A stretch of DNA of 64,000 nt. Source: Laccaria trichodermophora. Its lineage: Eukaryota; Basidiomycota; Agaricomycetes; Agaricales; Hydnangiaceae. The position numbers were made by a program, and so were the translations under genes. The stretch lies in contig JACTVC010000002.1 in NCBI GenBank assembly GCA_018417955.1, forward strand, positions 4,650,001 to 4,714,000. The letters are read 5' to 3'. The notes below the pieces were generated by a model. It saw only the letters and a list, made by a program, of their open reading frames with translations, had not been told where the DNA came from and did not search any database. Positions 22,789 to 33,510 of the stretch are shown piece after piece (the stretch's first letter is position 1; each line of letters starts with the position of its first letter).

Positions 22789-24194
22789 GACTTAGACTAC
22801 AAAGTTAGGGTTAGGGTTAAAAGTGTATCCAGACTACAAAGTTTGTAGTGTCCACTTTTCATCATTACAAAATTTTGTAGTGTTCATTTTTTCCTTAGAA
22901 GGGTTTGTAGTGTCTGCCTTTTGGGACTACAAAAGTTTAATGTGCACTTTTCCATTTGGAAAGTTTGTAGTTTCCACTTTTTTTGACTACAAAGTGTGTG
23001 CTTTTTCATCAGAAAGGTTAGTAGTGTCTGCTTTTTGAGACTACAAAAGTTTGTAGTGTGTGCTTTTTCATTAGTAAAGTTTGTAGTGTCTGCTTTTTGA
23101 GACCACAAAAGTTTGTAGTTGACATGTAGTTTATGGTGTCCTTGGCTCTGTCTAGGTTATGGGGATGAGGTTGAAGAATTAACATGATCTTACTTACATA
23201 TTGCCAGTTCTGCTGCATTACTTTTTGACATTATGCACAAGCAGTCTTTCACATTAGAAAAGGCTACTTTATGCCTTCATATTGATAGCTACTGTTCTGT
23301 CCTATCTTGAAACAGAGTTATAAGCTCATGGGGATATGGCTGAAGGATTGACATGACCTCACATATTGCTATTGCCACATCACTACTTTTTGACATCATG
23401 ACCAAGTTGCCTTTCACATCAGGACAGGCGATTCTCTGTTTTCACATTAATAGTTACCAGTCTGTTCGCTTTCACACATGACTAACCCTAAGCCAACGAT
23501 GTAAAAAAGTGATAATGAGGCAAATGAAACTATTAATGTGAAAACAGAGAATCGCCTGTCCTGATGTGAAAGGCAACTTGGTCATGATGTCAAAAAGTAG
23601 TGATGTGGCAATAGCAATATGTGAGGTCATGTCAATCCTTCAGCCATATCCCCATGAGCTTATAACTCTGTTTCAAGATAGGACAGAACAGTAGCTATCA
23701 ATATGAAGGCATAAAGTAGCCTTTTCTAATGTGAAAGACTGCTTGTGCATAATGTCAAAAAGTAATGCAGCAGAACTGGCAATATGTAAGTAAGATCATG
23801 TTAATTCTTCAACCTCATCCCCATAACCTAGACAGAGCCAAGGACACCATAAACTACATGTCAACTACAAACTTTTGTGGTCTCAAAAAGCAGACACTAC
23901 AAACTTTACTAATGAAAAAGCACACACTACAAACTTTTGTAGTCTCAAAAAGCAGACACTACTAACCTTTCTGATGAAAAAGCACACACTTTGTAGTCAA
24001 AAAAAGTGGAAACTACAAACTTTCCAAATGGAAAAGTGCACATTAAACTTTTGTAGTCCCAAAAGGCAGACACTACAAACCCTTCTAAGGAAAAAATGAA
24101 CACTACAAAATTTTGTAATGATGAAAAGTGGACACTACAAACTTTGTAGTCTGGATACACTTTTAACCCTAACCCTAACTTTGTAGTCTAAGTC
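22789..24194. repeat. Palindromic core of the foldback element with short telomere-like motifs
   Basis: 22789-23455 and 23528-24194 are reverse complements with no net indels (mirrored coordinates sum to 46983), around a 72-bp spacer. Each arm carries GTTAGGGTTAGGGTTA or its complement (22804-22819; 24164-24179) and many TTTGTAGT/ACTACAAA repeats. The first seven bases are also the right target duplication of the KDZ element. Confidence 0.9.
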
Positions 24195-25677
24195 TGACAT
24201 TTGTAGTCCTTTGTAGTTTATCAGTAAATTTGTAGTCTAAGTCCGACTTTTGTAGTCTTTTGTAGTCTATCAGTAAACTTTGTAGTCTATGTCTGACTTG
24301 TTGGTAGTCTATGGTAGACTCTTATAGTCTGTCAGTGTCAATTTCTTTTCTAGGGTATGCACCTTCCTTTTTTGGTCATTTTTCCCACAATACAATAATT
24401 GTAGCCCTTTCTTTTAGCTTTCTAAATATACTGAAATCATGTTGTTTGGTTTTATTTTTGTGGAGAAAAACACAAAAAACAAAAAAAAATGTGACACCTT
24501 TGAAATTCCTTCACCTCATATCTCCATAACAGGAGCACTTCAGAATATAATTCAAACAGATTCAGGAAGCTACAATGTAGGGCTACGACTTTTGTTTTTC
24601 ACCATTTTTGGTAATTGGTCATGTGACCATCATCCCAAGATTCCATTACATGGACCCTGATAGATAAAAACATTCTCCTCTTGGTTTCCTTCACTCTTGG
24701 TCAAACCAGGTGATGTTTCCTCTTTGGGATGGACTCTGAAGGCAGTGCCTGATGTTCTGTACACCATTCATATCTTTTTTTGCTATTTTCTAGCTATTCT
24801 TGGCTATTTTACCCTATTTGGACATATGCCCTGGACCCTGAAAACAACCCCAGATGTCATCACCAACAGCAAGCACTACCCCCATTTTTTTCTGATTTTT
24901 TTGTTATTTTGTGGCTATTTTTAGCTATATTACCATATTTGGAAATGCACCCTGGACCCTGAAAACAACCTCCAATGTGGTCCCCAACAGTGAGCACCAC
25001 CCCTAATTTTTTCTGACTTTATTGTTATAAAAAGCGCACATTTCCTTATTTGGAAATGTGCCCTGGACTCTGAAAACCACCCCCAACATCATCACCAACA
25101 GTGAGCAACACCCTAAACTCATCATTGTTTCCTGTATTTTATTGCTATTTTTCATTTAACATAGCCACACCTTCCATATTTGGCAATGGGCAGTGGATCC
25201 TGAAAACAGTAGGACCTTACAGCCCCAGGAAAGCATTTACAAACAAAAAGAAATTTATCAATAATACCCTACTAGTGAAAAATCGTAACACACTTTTCTT
25301 TGGAACTAGGACCCCAGACACCTCTAGTAGTCTATCCAGAGCCAAAATGTATTCAGTGGTGTGACAGGCAAGTTTGTGACATGTTAACCAAAAAGATTTA
25401 TTCAGTAGTGAAACCATGAAATATATTTGTTTCAGAATCTTGGCATCAAAAAAGATTTATTTAGTGCAAAAAAATAGATTCAGTAGTGAAACCATGAAAT
25501 ATATTTAATTCAGAGTCTTGGCACCAAAAAGATTTATTTAGTGCAAAAAAATAGATTCAATAGTGTGACAGCTGATTTTGTGACATTTTACGGAAATAGA
25601 TACAGTAAAGATTCTGGATATATTCAGTACAATAAATAAATACAGTACTACTATTAGTCATGTAATATATACTGAAA

Positions 25678-26827
25678 CTTGTGGGTGTGGGCCAGTGCTT
25701 TGCATGGCATGTATGAGTCCTTCCTGTGGACTCTAAATTTGATTTTGGAAATTGGCCATGTGACCACCCTCCTGACATCCCATCAGTTGCAATAACATGT
25801 AATCACTTTATGATTTTCTGAGTTTTCTTCTATATTTGCAAATGGACCCTGAGCCCTGAGTCTAGCCATCAATATCATAGCCACAATGTGTACTATTCTT
25901 ATTTTTCCTTTCTTGTTTTTTTTGATTTTATAGCAATTTTTCCCAATTTTATAACTATTTTTCTGTTTATGGTAAAATATTCCCACAGTCCTGTTTGCAT
26001 ATATCTTGTTAATTATATTTTGTGACCTATAATAGCATGCTCTATATATCTGTGATAATTTTCCTTTTTGGGTTAAAATTCCCATGGTATCAGAAACACA
26101 GCCTCTCACTTAGCTTCATTAACAAAAATTGTAGCCCCTTTCCTTACCTTTACAAATATATATAAATAATGTCATGCAGACCATTCCTCATTGAGAAAAA
26201 CACAAAATACTCAAAAAATTGGACACTTTTTGGAAATTGTTATGCATTTTTGACCAATATCTCAAAGTGCAAGAAGGCTGGTCTGCTGATATAGTCACAT
26301 TGCATAATATGATAATATTTTTACATAGTTGGCTTAATTTTCCATATTTGGATATGGACCCTGAACACTGGACACAGCCTCTCATACCTTATAGCAACAA
26401 AAAAGTATCATTTTGATTTTTTACTCATTTGTTTCTGATTTGCTAGCCATTTTTATTACTTTGTTCTATATTTAGATATGGACCCTGAACCCTGAACACA
26501 GCCCCTTCAACACTGTGGCAACAGAGAAGATCTCTCTTAATTTTTGGGTATTTTTTTCTGATTTTCTGGCAAATTTTAGCTGGTTTCTATATTTAGATAT
26601 TGACCCTGAACCCTCAACACGGCCTTCCCAACTTACTAAGCAATAATCTGATTTTTTACATATTTTTTGCTATTTTTCTTGCCATTTTTCCTGATTTTAT
26701 AGCTGCTTTTCTGTTTAAGGGAAAAGGTTCCCGCGGTGATGAAAGGTAAATCAATCAATGAAAAATTTGCCTAAGTCCTCAGTTGATAAAGAATGAGTCT
26801 TACTCGTAAACTCGTAAGGACTCATAA
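25678..26827 (-). mobile_element. Non-autonomous Helitron A1, 1150 bp
   Basis: On the minus strand it reads TTATGAGTCC with a subterminal hairpin at the 5' end and ends in CCCACACCCACAAG. The uninterrupted left arm of the foldback shows the empty site, so exactly 1150 bp were added between A and T with no duplication. It has the same length as the copy at 45437-46586 and mirrors it without net indels. It has no gene, and must be moved in trans by the family-A Rep/helicase. Confidence 0.9.
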
Positions 26828-26868
26828 TTACATGACTAATAGTCAGCAGTCAGTGGGTGACTGAAGTG

Positions 26869-26876
26869 ACTTTAAA
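26869..26876. repeat. Right target-site duplication of the 22.5-kb insertion
   Basis: ACTTTAAA, an exact copy of 4326-4333. Helitron sequence resumes after it. Confidence 0.92.
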
Positions 26877-26939
26877 TTAGAACTTTGTCTTGATAAATTT
26901 AACATTAAAATAGAATTCTAAATTAATATCTTTATAACA

Positions 26940-27090
26940 TTGAATGCAAGCCACATTAATTTGAAGCAAATGATTATAAAGAATTGTAAATAAATGTCAA
27001 ATAATTTTACAATTTTTTAGACATTGTTACTGTAACATTATTTACAATCTCTTCACACTAATTTGGTTTAAGTTAATGTGGCTTGCATCC
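26940..27090. other. Inverted repeat near the 3' end of the autonomous Helitron
   Basis: ATGCAAGCCACATTAA (about 26943-26958) is complementary to TTAATGTGGCTTGCAT (about 27073-27088), enclosing about 115 bp of AT-rich DNA. It may be a subterminal Helitron structure or a small hairpin element of its own. Confidence 0.6.
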
Positions 27091-27215
27091 ATTGTTAATG
27101 AAAATGTTAAAATATGCCTTTTTAAAAAAAAACTTACTCTACATATTTTTCAGCATTGGAGGTCCATGGGAAGGACTCATACATGCCATGCAAAGCACTG
27201 GCCCACACCCACAAG

Positions 27216-29021
27216 TCACGAATATTGATCACATGACGGATCTGTTGAAGGCATTTGGATTTTGTTAAGGAATCGGCATGATACATATTAATATCTGTGT
27301 TGATATTTTGAATGTTTTGGCGACACTGCAGTTCTTCCATGAAGGCAACCCAAAACCTGACAAGGTCCAAATTCCAGAATTGATGTAACACATCTTCATT
27401 TTTATTTGTTGGCAATAGACCAATCCATTGGAGCCAAAACTTTCGATGTTTACCTGTCAAAGAGGGTAATCCTTGAGAGTTGAAGGTTTGTGGAGTGACC
27501 AATCCATAATGTTCATGCAGGATGTGTTGTACTTGATCTATCAGACCTTGTAAGGTGCACCTTGGGCCCATCAGAGTGTCTTGGTAGTGGTCAGGCAATG
27601 TATTGGCATTCTCATAGTCTTCTTCGGTCATGGGCTGAATCATGGGTTGTTGTAGTGGGGGTTGTTCAATCACCTCATCATACTGCTCAGGATTTTGGAA
27701 AGGATCAGCATCTTTATATGCATCTTCATCTTCCTGACTGCTAGATGCATCAAATGCATGGCAACAGTCCCACTGATTCCAGAATGAGCTATAGACTTTT
27801 TGCCGAGAGCCATATTCTGCCAAAGTTTCGTCACGTTCTCTAAAAAAAACCTCCTCACGAACAAGATGATCAGGATCTCTGTCCCACACAAAGACCTGTG
27901 CAGTCTTTGTTGGTGGCATCTGTTCTTGATTCAACCTTCTCTCACGTTCAGATGGCTTCTCAAGAAAGAGCAATCGGGTTAAGGACTCCCTGCGTTTCTG
28001 GAAAAAATGTTCCCAAATCTGGTTCGGGTACTTCTTAGCAAGATTTGTTGGTATGTCGGAAAGAGCTTCCTCCCTTTGAAACTTAATTTGATGAGGCAGA
28101 GGACCTATTGATGATACATAAGGATTTCCCTCAGCTCTCTTGATCTCATACTTGTCCCATTGGTACCAGACAGGAATATTATGCTCGACAAACCATCGGA
28201 CAGATGGTTGGCAGGTGTCTCTAATGTCGGTATTGTTCAGATGTATAAATGTGCCCACACGCCGACTCTCATGGGTACAAGTGCCAATATCAGATGCACG
28301 AATGAGGTCAATAATTGAAGGATGGAACTGCAGCTTTTCAACTAGAAAGGAGTGCCATTCTTGATACGATGTTGAATCGGCTCTTGCAACTGCATAAGAG
28401 AAGAGACCAATCCACAGAAGAAAGATGTCTCTAGCGGCATGTGCTTCCCTCCATGCAATGGAAGGTGATGCATGTGCCCTCAGATATCCTCGTGCAGAAG
28501 GATATGCAGGAGCGAGTGCCCCAAATCTACTCAAGCCTTTCATTGCATTGACAATCCAACATTCTGCATTTCGCCATCCATTCATAACATGGGCAGGCAA
28601 CTGGTACTTGCCATCGACTTGATCGAAATTGCTGGGTATGTGAGCAAGAATGCCAAGTAAAGCACCTTCAAGGTGTGCTCGTTTAGGTATGAATGCCATC
28701 CACCCGAACACCTGTGTCCACCAATGAGGTACGTGGATCATGGCAGACAGATTTTCATGGAAGTGTACAGTGGGACTTTCCGGACTTCGAAGATCAACAC
28801 AGTTTGGAGGAGTTTGAATATCATCGCTACAGTTAGGAGAATAAAACAGCTGGTCTTGAATCCGTTGAAGTTGTCCACGAGAGCAATCAAGGGGCCTTGA
28901 TACTAGTTAGTAAAGATGGAGTGCAATTGTTAACAAATATGCACGCATTTTCATTTTCAGCTGTGGCACTGTGCAACTCTGGAAAATAAGGCTCACGCCG
29001 GGGTGCACTGGGAGCAGCCAT
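27216..29021 (-). pseudogene. Host gene truncated by the family-A Helitron; unknown function
   Basis: Start ATG at 29021 (MAAPSAPRREPYFPELH), an intron ending near 28909, then a long exon whose frame begins SRPLDCSRGQLQRIQDQL and runs to 27216. The Helitron 3' end follows at 27215, and the frame reads on through it for about 26 codons to a TAA at 27134-27136. Visible features are Trp-rich segments (PHWWTQVFGW, FVEHNIPVWYQWDKYEIK), a basic/acidic stretch (QIWEHFFQKRRESLTRLL; EKPSERERRLNQEQ) and VFVWDRDPD. No catalytic motif is recognised; similar proteins of unknown role are common in mushroom genomes. The natural 3' part must lie left of the window, beyond the Helitron 5' end. Confidence 0.75.
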
Positions 29022-29600
29022 GTCCCAAGGCGTAACGCTAAAGTGCGCGATGAATTGAGTATGGTGAAATATGCGAAAATCACAACACTTACAGAGATGG
29101 ATTGTCCATGTAGCGTTTAGCAACTAGATTTTCTGACCTCCTCAATGGAGTCTGTTGATGATAAGTTCGTAATAATTGAGACCTTATTGTGTTTGAGAAA
29201 GCAAATATTGAGCCCACAACAGGTTTGGTATAACCAAGACGCTATTGTGCTAATCTGAATGCAAAAACCTGGAAAGAAGATAGGTTTGGTATGACCAAGA
29301 TGCTATCACACCAGTCTTGACGCTTGGATCGGAGAGATCTCAAAAATCAATTGGAGTCAAAGCAGCCATCTCGTTGTGACTGTGGAAATATAGTATCCAA
29401 TGATGCAAAGACCTTGACAGAAGATAGGTTTGGTATGACCAAGACTCTATCACACTAGGCTTGGAGGTTTGTACAGAGGATCAACGAAGCAGTCATTCCG
29501 TGGTGAGTTTGCAAGCCAAGGTTTTATTGTGAGTGGCATTTGACTTATCTATGATAATTACATAATAAAGTTCAACTTGCTCTTTCAATACAAAAAAGTA
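29022..29600. other. Gene-poor stretch with a short dispersed repeat
   Basis: AGGTTTGGTATGACCAAGA-like phrases occur near 29220, 29282 and 29426, each followed by a variant of TGCTATCACACCAG. No convincing exon was found. Confidence 0.5.
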
Positions 29601-29639
29601 CGATACGCTAGGTGCTCTGTAAATAATAAGATAACCAGG

Positions 29640-30240
29640 AAGAAACACGAAGAAGGGGCCATGTTGTGAACGTGCCATGGCGATGGGGTGGGCGGGAAAC
29701 AAAGCAGGGGAGTTTGGAACGTCGTTTGGTGTGTAAACGACGTTCCACGGCGATGAGTTGGGTTAAACAAAGCTGAGGGGGTGGAGACCAGCTAACACCC
29801 ATGGCAGACGAAGCAAGTGGGGTTTGGATGATGTTGTTGACGTCGTCAACGTGTGGCGGCATTGTCGACGATGTTGATGGCAGCGTTCACGACGTTGTTG
29901 ATGTCGTCAACATGTAGCGGCGTTGATGACGTCGGGGCTGGGGACGGGGATGACGTTGACGAAGCAGGTGGGCTTGGAACATCGTTCAGCGTGAAAACGA
30001 CGTGCCATGGTGATGGGGTGGGGCAGGAAACAAAGCAGGGGAGTTTGGAACGTCGTTTGGTGTCTAAACAACGTCCCATGGTGATGAGTTAGTTGGGTTA
30101 AACAAAGCTGAGGGGGTGGAGACCAGCCAACGCCCGTGGCAGACAAAGCAAGTGGGGTTTGGATGACATTGTTGACGTCGTCAACATGTAGCGGCGTTGT
30201 CGACGACGTTGATGGCGGTGTTGACGACGTCGGGGCTGGC
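29640..30240. repeat. Tandem duplication of about 340 bp with GTTGACGTCGTCAAC palindromes
   Basis: Blocks near 29690-29890 and 30020-30220 share AAACAAAGCAGGGGAGTTTG, GGGTTAAACAAAGCTGAGGG and a GTTGACGTCGTCAAC core. Both strands have short open frames only. Confidence 0.65.
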
Positions 30241-30419
30241 TGTAAAATACTGGATTTACTCTGGCGCAGTATGCGGGGGTGATGAGGGCTGTGAGGCTGT
30301 TGGGGGAGAACTGCAAGTGCAGATTCTGCACATCTATTCAAACTAATCAATGAGTATGTAAGTTCAATCGATAAAAACAAGAATACACGCACCTCCCAGG
30401 GGTAAAGCTTGCCAAGCCT

Positions 30420-30530
30420 GTGGTGAGAGACGAGGTTGATGGCGGCATTGATGGCATTGACAACGTTGACAGCGTTGACAGCATTGACAATGTTGACGAC
30501 TTTGACAACGTTGACGAGTTGACAATGTCA
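30420..30530. repeat. GTTGAC-type minisatellite (small block)
   Basis: Runs of ATTGACAACGTTGACAGC units, a hexamer/nonamer family related to the larger block at 33120-33500. Confidence 0.75.
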
Positions 30531-30539
30531 ACACCCTGC

Positions 30540-31440
30540 ACCACTCCTGGCCCCAAGACACCCCAAGACGATGTATCGTCTTCCGCAAATCCGTCAAATG
30601 TTACCCTCGGGCTTACAGAAGCCTTCCACCTCGCCATGGTGTCGAGACGATGTATCGTCGTCCACTAAATGCCCTCTGTAAGCATGGGTTGTGCACGGAT
30701 GTCAGATGCCATTCATTGGGGTTGAGAACCTGCAAAAGAAAAGAATGAAAAGATCTGTTATGTGTTTCAGGATACTAGGCAGGAAGAGGTACTTACCCTC
30801 ATTTAAAGTCATCACAGCCCCGCCTTGCATCGATGCAACATATCGACATCCACTAATCGCTATCTGGGCATGACATAGTCCCCCCCAGAGCTCGTTTCTC
30901 ATTTTCAGTCGACGTTGCAGGCTAGAACGACTATGCGCTGTCATTTTTTGAAGATTTGGCAAAGGGGTCGATGTACCTTCATCATTCAATCGCTTCCTCG
31001 CCTCACCGCTTCTCTTCCACCTCTCCAAGGCTCGCCACAACATATCAACATCTGCCAAATGCATTTGAGATGTCGTTGATTTGGCCAGATGCGGTAGCTT
31101 TCAGATACAAGTAAGTTCTACATTGCTTTGAGAGCTGATGTGATTACTTACATCGTTTACACACGTTGCCGCCTCCCAAACATTTCCAAGCCTTCTTCGC
31201 CACATCACCAACTGCACCCTAGCTGCCTTCAATGCAGGTTCATCGCAGATACTGTTGATCTTCAAAGTAAGTCGTTAGTTTTGTTGTTGCGCGAGTACTC
31301 ATGGGCTTACCTTGCCACGTTATCGCCTTCAACCCAACTTCCGAAAGCCCGACACGGCGTATCGACGTCCGCCAAACATGTTGGGGATGTCGTTGAAAGG
31401 TGAACGGTGTGTCATGACTAATGCGACCAGCCATGGCTCG
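30540..31440 (-). other. Possible gene remnant with a recurring DVDT-like motif
   Basis: On the minus strand, phrases encoding LADVDMLWRA, LADVDTPCRA, LVDDDTSS and FAEDDTSS recur near 31050, 31350, 30655 and 30565, often next to possible splice signals. The longest frame (30702-31064) includes KMRNELWGGLCHAQIA. No family was recognised and no complete model could be built. Confidence 0.35.
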
Positions 31441-31736
31441 TAGAAGGGTTGGTGGGGCTACGTGGCATGGCAGCAGAGTGTTGAGCAGCCATTGTCATGT
31501 GGAAAAAGAACCCCATGTAGAAACGGAATGAAGGAACCTTCTTGACAAGGAGGAAGCCGACGAAGGCCAATGAATTGTCTGCCTTGCGGAGGGGGAAATG
31601 GGCATATCCGCTTTGTAGTCTCTGCAAAGGTGATGAGTATGGAAGGATGGGAAGGGGAGGGGGACGTACATGGCGTCAATGGCGGCGTCATTGAGAATGT
31701 GATCTGAGCTAAGAATCACAGTGTGGATCCTGATTG

Positions 31737-32639
31737 CCTACATTCTCTGATCTTGAGAGGTTCCCGTAATCCGTCCATGAGCGGTAGCTGATGCCTTTGT
31801 AATACACGTGTGTTCCGAATTTGCAGCAGAATACTTGGAATGGGAGGTGCTGTCCGTAGCGGATGGCACCTTGCTTGTTGCAGGAGGTACGGCGTCTGGC
31901 TTGGAGGAAGATTTTGATTGTCTGAATTGATCACCTTCGATGTCGTGCATTCGCCATCTGTGTATATGCATGTTAAATGGTTGAATGAGGTTTGCTTATA
32001 AAGGTATGATGCGTACCAGTCTGAGGAGCTGAAGAACCCGTTATGTTCTGCCCAGTCCATCCTGCAGCCCATCGCAGCCTCATTCGCAAAACTGATCTTG
32101 ATCGTTTCAAGGATATCGTTGGGGCAGGTGAAGCCTTTTAGCCAGATGATGTGAGCAAATTTGATGGTTGCAGCTCCTGCAATGGCTCCAAAGCAAGGTT
32201 TCTCTTCGCACAGGTCTGTGAGGGTTTCCGTCGAATCGCTGGAGTCATAGTCGAGCATGGAGACGAAGAGGTTGTCGGTTCCGAGTCTTTTTGCCATTCC
32301 CCCGATAACGGCGAGCTGGTCGATGAGGAAGTGGTCGGCTGAGTGTATGACAATGGCGATGTAATAGAGATGGTTTTCGCGGTTGTCGTAGGCGCCTTCG
32401 CATTTGTTCTGGCCAAAGGGACGTGAGTGTTGGACGGAGAGCGGCCACCCAGCCGTTGAGTGATAGGAGTTGGTCAATGGCGCTGAGGACGAGCTGAGCA
32501 TCTGTGGAGGCGGTATGATACTGAGCTGTAAGGTAGTTGAAAACGCTCCCAGTAGTCTCTGGTGCCGTCCTGGACAAGAAGTTAAATTAGTGTCAGGATG
32601 ACCTGCAGACTCAAACTGACGTACCGTATCACTTAGCAT
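31737..32639 (-). pseudogene. CAP59/CMT1-like (GT69) glycosyltransferase, decayed
   Basis: The minus frame contains NKCEGAYDNRENHLYYIAIV, LGTDNLFVSMLDYDSSDSTE, WLKGFTCPNDILETIK and MDWAEHNGFF, all typical of fungal GT69 mannosyltransferases related to Cryptococcus CAP59/CMT1. The stretch expected between the DSSDSTETL and WLKGFTC motifs is largely missing (an internal deletion). An intron (about 31971-32017) leads to WRMHDIEGDQFRQSK, but the codon spanning the splice reads TGA where an Arg would fit. A later frame change brings in FQVFCCKFGTHVYYKGISYR near 31780-31850. In living relatives such enzymes add mannose to glycans in the secretory pathway. This copy looks dead. Confidence 0.72.
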
Positions 32640-33110
32640 GTCCTGGCTCCGTTAATGCCCCCCCCCCCCCCCCCAGAACTTCGAAACATCGCCATTACTC
32701 ATTTCCAGCGTCGAGACGACGTATTTTCATCTGCAGAACCGGCGTATGCGCTCCACTTTGCGTGCTGAGTACTTTGAAAGGGTTAGTGTTGTTGATGAAA
32801 GGCTCGCCACAACATATCAATGATGTGTTGTAAGCAGGAGATCAAAATCTATGAACTTTTGTTACCAGAGAAGTTGTGCAAAAAGAGAATATGATACTTA
32901 CTCATACATGAAAGTGCCAATCTGACACTTAACCTTTGTATGCGTTACTTTTGCCTTGTTCGTCGTTGAGTAGTTGGACAAAATCTATGACATTTTGTTA
33001 GCCGAAGACTTGGGTAAAAGATAATGTGCTACTTACGTGGCAGAAACTGCTCGCTGCTGGGCGCGTTTGTGTGTGCATCGCATTAGACCTCCCCAGGGTA
33101 AGGCTTGCCA
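32640..33110. other. Gene-free stretch with a 17-base poly-C run
   Basis: C17 at 32658-32674, which may be an assembly-sensitive homopolymer. The rest has no convincing coding signal. Confidence 0.6.
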
Positions 33111-33119
33111 AGCCCGTGG

Positions 33120-33500
33120 TGAGAGACGAGGTAGATGGCGATATTGGCAACGTTGACAACGTTGGTTGACGACATTGACAATGTTGACAACGTTTTTGAC
33201 GGCATGACAACGTTTTGACGGCGTTGACAACGTTTTGATGACGTTGACTTGAGTCTTGACAGCATTGACAACGTTGCATTGATGACGTCGACGATGTTGC
33301 GTTGACGGCATTGATGACGTTGCGTTGATGGTGTTGATGACGTTGCATTGACGACGTCGACTGCGTTGAGGACGTTGACAACGTGTTGACTTGAAAGCGT
33401 TGAGGACGTTGACGCCGTTGACTGAGGACGTTGACGCCATTGACTTGACGCCGTTGACAACGTTGTTGACTTCAGGGCCTTGACGACGTTGATATATTCT
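33120..33500. repeat. GTTGAC-type minisatellite (large block)
   Basis: About 380 bp of degenerate units such as GACAACGTTGAC, GACGACGTTGAC and GATGACGTTGCGTTGAT. Short period and all-frame openness explain the Ser/Thr/Gln-rich frames on the minus strand. Confidence 0.85.
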
Positions 33501-33510
33501 GGTGCCTTGA

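Larger units (their letters stand above)
4334..26868. mobile_element. Foldback DNA transposon (KDZ-type ends) enlarged to 22.5 kb by nested insertions
   Basis: Both ends start with CACTTCAGTCACCCACTG in inverted orientation and abut an exact 8-bp duplication. Removing the nested KDZ element with its 7-bp duplication (5865-22795) and the 1150-bp Helitron (25678-26827) leaves 4454 bp: a left arm (4334-5864 plus 22796-23455), a 72-bp spacer (23456-23527), and a right arm (23528-25677 plus 26828-26868). Each arm is exactly 2191 bp. Coordinates of mirrored segments add to constants (30052 for most of the outer arms, 46983 for the core), so the arms have no net length difference. No gene is seen in the arms. 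The element is probably moved in trans by a KDZ transposase with matching ends, such as the one nested inside it. Confidence 0.87.
1..27215 (+). mobile_element. Autonomous Helitron (family A), 3' portion, split by a nested insertion
   Basis: The left part (1-4333) holds the Helitron replication/helicase gene and the right part (26877-27215) its 3' tail; everything between is a later insertion. The 3' end is placed at CACAAG (27210-27215), followed by host T. The last 55 bp or so are nearly the same as the 3' ends of the 1150-bp elements at 25678-26827 and 45437-46586, which defines the terminus. The 5' end lies outside the window to the left. Beyond the 3' end a host gene on the minus strand begins, so this Helitron disrupted it. 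No terminal inverted repeat or target duplication is seen, as expected for Helitrons. Confidence 0.8.

Noticed and set aside
22804..22819. Chromosome end marked by TTAGGG repeats
   Set aside because: Only about 2.5 units, in the middle of a mirrored palindrome with sequence continuing on both sides.
26869..27133. A separate small element beginning at the 22.5-kb block
   Set aside because: The exact 8-bp duplication shows this is the resumed Helitron tail.
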